Notes under the pieces: generated by a model | Databases searched by the model: none | The model's input: only the letters and a program-made list of their open reading frames with translations | What the model was told of the DNA's origin: nothing | Program-made: the position numbers and the translations under genes | Source of the DNA: JANLUX01 sp031409815 | GTDB taxonomy: Bacteria > Bacteroidota > Bacteroidia > AKYH767-A > OLB10 | NCBI GenBank assembly: GCA_031409815.1 | Contig: JANNXV010000112.1 | Coordinates: forward strand, 1 to 14,511 | DNA: 14,511 nt | Direction: 5' to 3' | Part shown: piece after piece, positions 14,160 to 14,511 of the stretch | How the letters are laid out: each line of letters starts with the position of its first letter | How positions within the stretch are numbered: position 1 is the stretch's first letter

Positions 14160-14511
14160 ATATTTCCAGTTTCTTCCTTTTCCTTCAGCGATCCATTCAA
14201 GCGCAGTTTCAACTCGTTTGTTACGGGTAGTTTCTGTTTTAGCCTCTGTTATCCATTGAATGTACTCCTTTTTATGTGAAGGACTGAAAGCTGTAAATTG
14301 CTTTTCCGCTGATTGGTTTTCCTTTAAAGCTGCAATAAAATAATCAGGCACTCGAACTATTATAGAATTGCTTTTCTTTTTTGTGGGAAGTTTAACTCCA
14401 TAAATATTTAACTGCATTGCCTCCTTAATGTAGGCCAACATTATCTTATCTGTAGGCAAATCTTTTAAAGAAGTAATCCTTCCAAGATGCCCCATAGCTT
14501 CATTTGCATTA
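14148..14511 (-). CDS. YdeI/DUF1801-family protein, C-terminal part (N-terminus beyond the right edge)
   Basis: The frame is open to the right edge with 120 residues visible. A Met at 14495 exists, but the codons upstream of it are open (NANEA before it), and the family normally has about 190-200 residues, so the true start lies outside the window. The C-terminal half fits the YdeI/DUF1801 family: a VRVPDYFIAALKEN segment corresponding to the usual I/V-P-x-x-L-x-x-A-L-x-x-n element, FTAFSPSHKKEYIQWI (family form F-x-x-L-x-P-g-x-x-r-e-Y), EAKTETTRNKRVE and a final EGKGRNWKY. ITSLKDLP matches the segment that closes the DUF1801 domain. The family fold resembles frataxin-like small domains. Proposed roles (stress, bacteriocin protection) are poorly established, so no function is assigned. 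It is convergent with the OmpA-type gene, whose stop is 10 bp away. Confidence 0.75.
   Translation of the reverse strand, partial: NANEAMGHLGRITSLKDLPTDKIMLAYIKEAMQLNIYGVKLPTKKKSNSIIVRVPDYFIAALKENQSAEKQFTAFSPSHKKEYIQWITEAKTETTRNKRVETALEWIAEGKGRNWKYERK

Noticed and set aside
13964..14212. Minus-strand frame of 82 codons spanning the OmpA domain end and the YdeI-type gene
   Set aside because: It overlaps two well-supported genes in other frames and its translation is uninformative.
14148..14495. Treating the YdeI-type gene as a complete 115-residue protein starting at 14495
   Set aside because: The frame stays open upstream to the window edge and the family is normally about 75 residues longer, so the ATG at 14495 is probably internal.

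Overview
The window looks like a chromosomal segment from a member of the Bacteroidota, possibly a Chitinophagales- or Sphingobacteriales-type environmental lineage. The evidence is Bacteroidota-style promoter elements (TAnnTTTG), signal peptides ending in A-Q, AT-rich single-copy genes, an OmpP1/FadL-like barrel and an OmpA-family protein, and above all a giant secreted protein built from SprB-like, PKD/Ig-like and cysteine-rich tandem modules. No mobile element, CRISPR array, tRNA or rRNA was seen.

Positions 1-10277 (minus strand) are one uninterrupted reading frame of 3425 complete codons. It starts with a signal peptide at 10277 and is still open at the left edge, so the C-terminus is missing. 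I checked the frame for stops line by line and found none. From N to C the protein has: a signal peptide; a SprB-like domain; about 1700 residues of PKD/Ig-like stalk; a single laminin-B-like beta-sandwich (about residues 1806-1982); six tandem modules of about 168 residues with unusual Cys clusters (about 1991-3000); and an array of 24-25-residue DGNxCTxDxCDPxTG units (from residue 3005 on) that strongly resemble the CTDC repeats of Dictyostelium extracellular-matrix proteins. The 24-residue array has a nine-unit, 660-bp higher-order period. It is the most striking content of the window.

Positions 10278-10593 separate the giant gene from a divergently transcribed gene. They contain back-to-back, overlapping -7 elements and a 14-bp inverted repeat, which looks like a shared divergent control region.

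Positions 10594-14511 are an ordinary compact region. It holds a dipeptide epimerase of the enolase superfamily (plus), then a convergent FadL/OmpP1-like outer-membrane barrel (minus) whose stop codon overlaps the epimerase stop. Next comes a divergent OmpA-C-domain protein (plus), and finally the C-terminal part of a YdeI/DUF1801-family protein (minus) that runs off the right edge.

Three of these genes share a cell-envelope theme: peptidoglycan peptide turnover (epimerase), peptidoglycan tethering (OmpA) and an outer-membrane barrel. The giant protein is probably displayed on the surface or released, and may act as an adhesin or matrix protein. Any functional coupling between these genes is inference from proximity.
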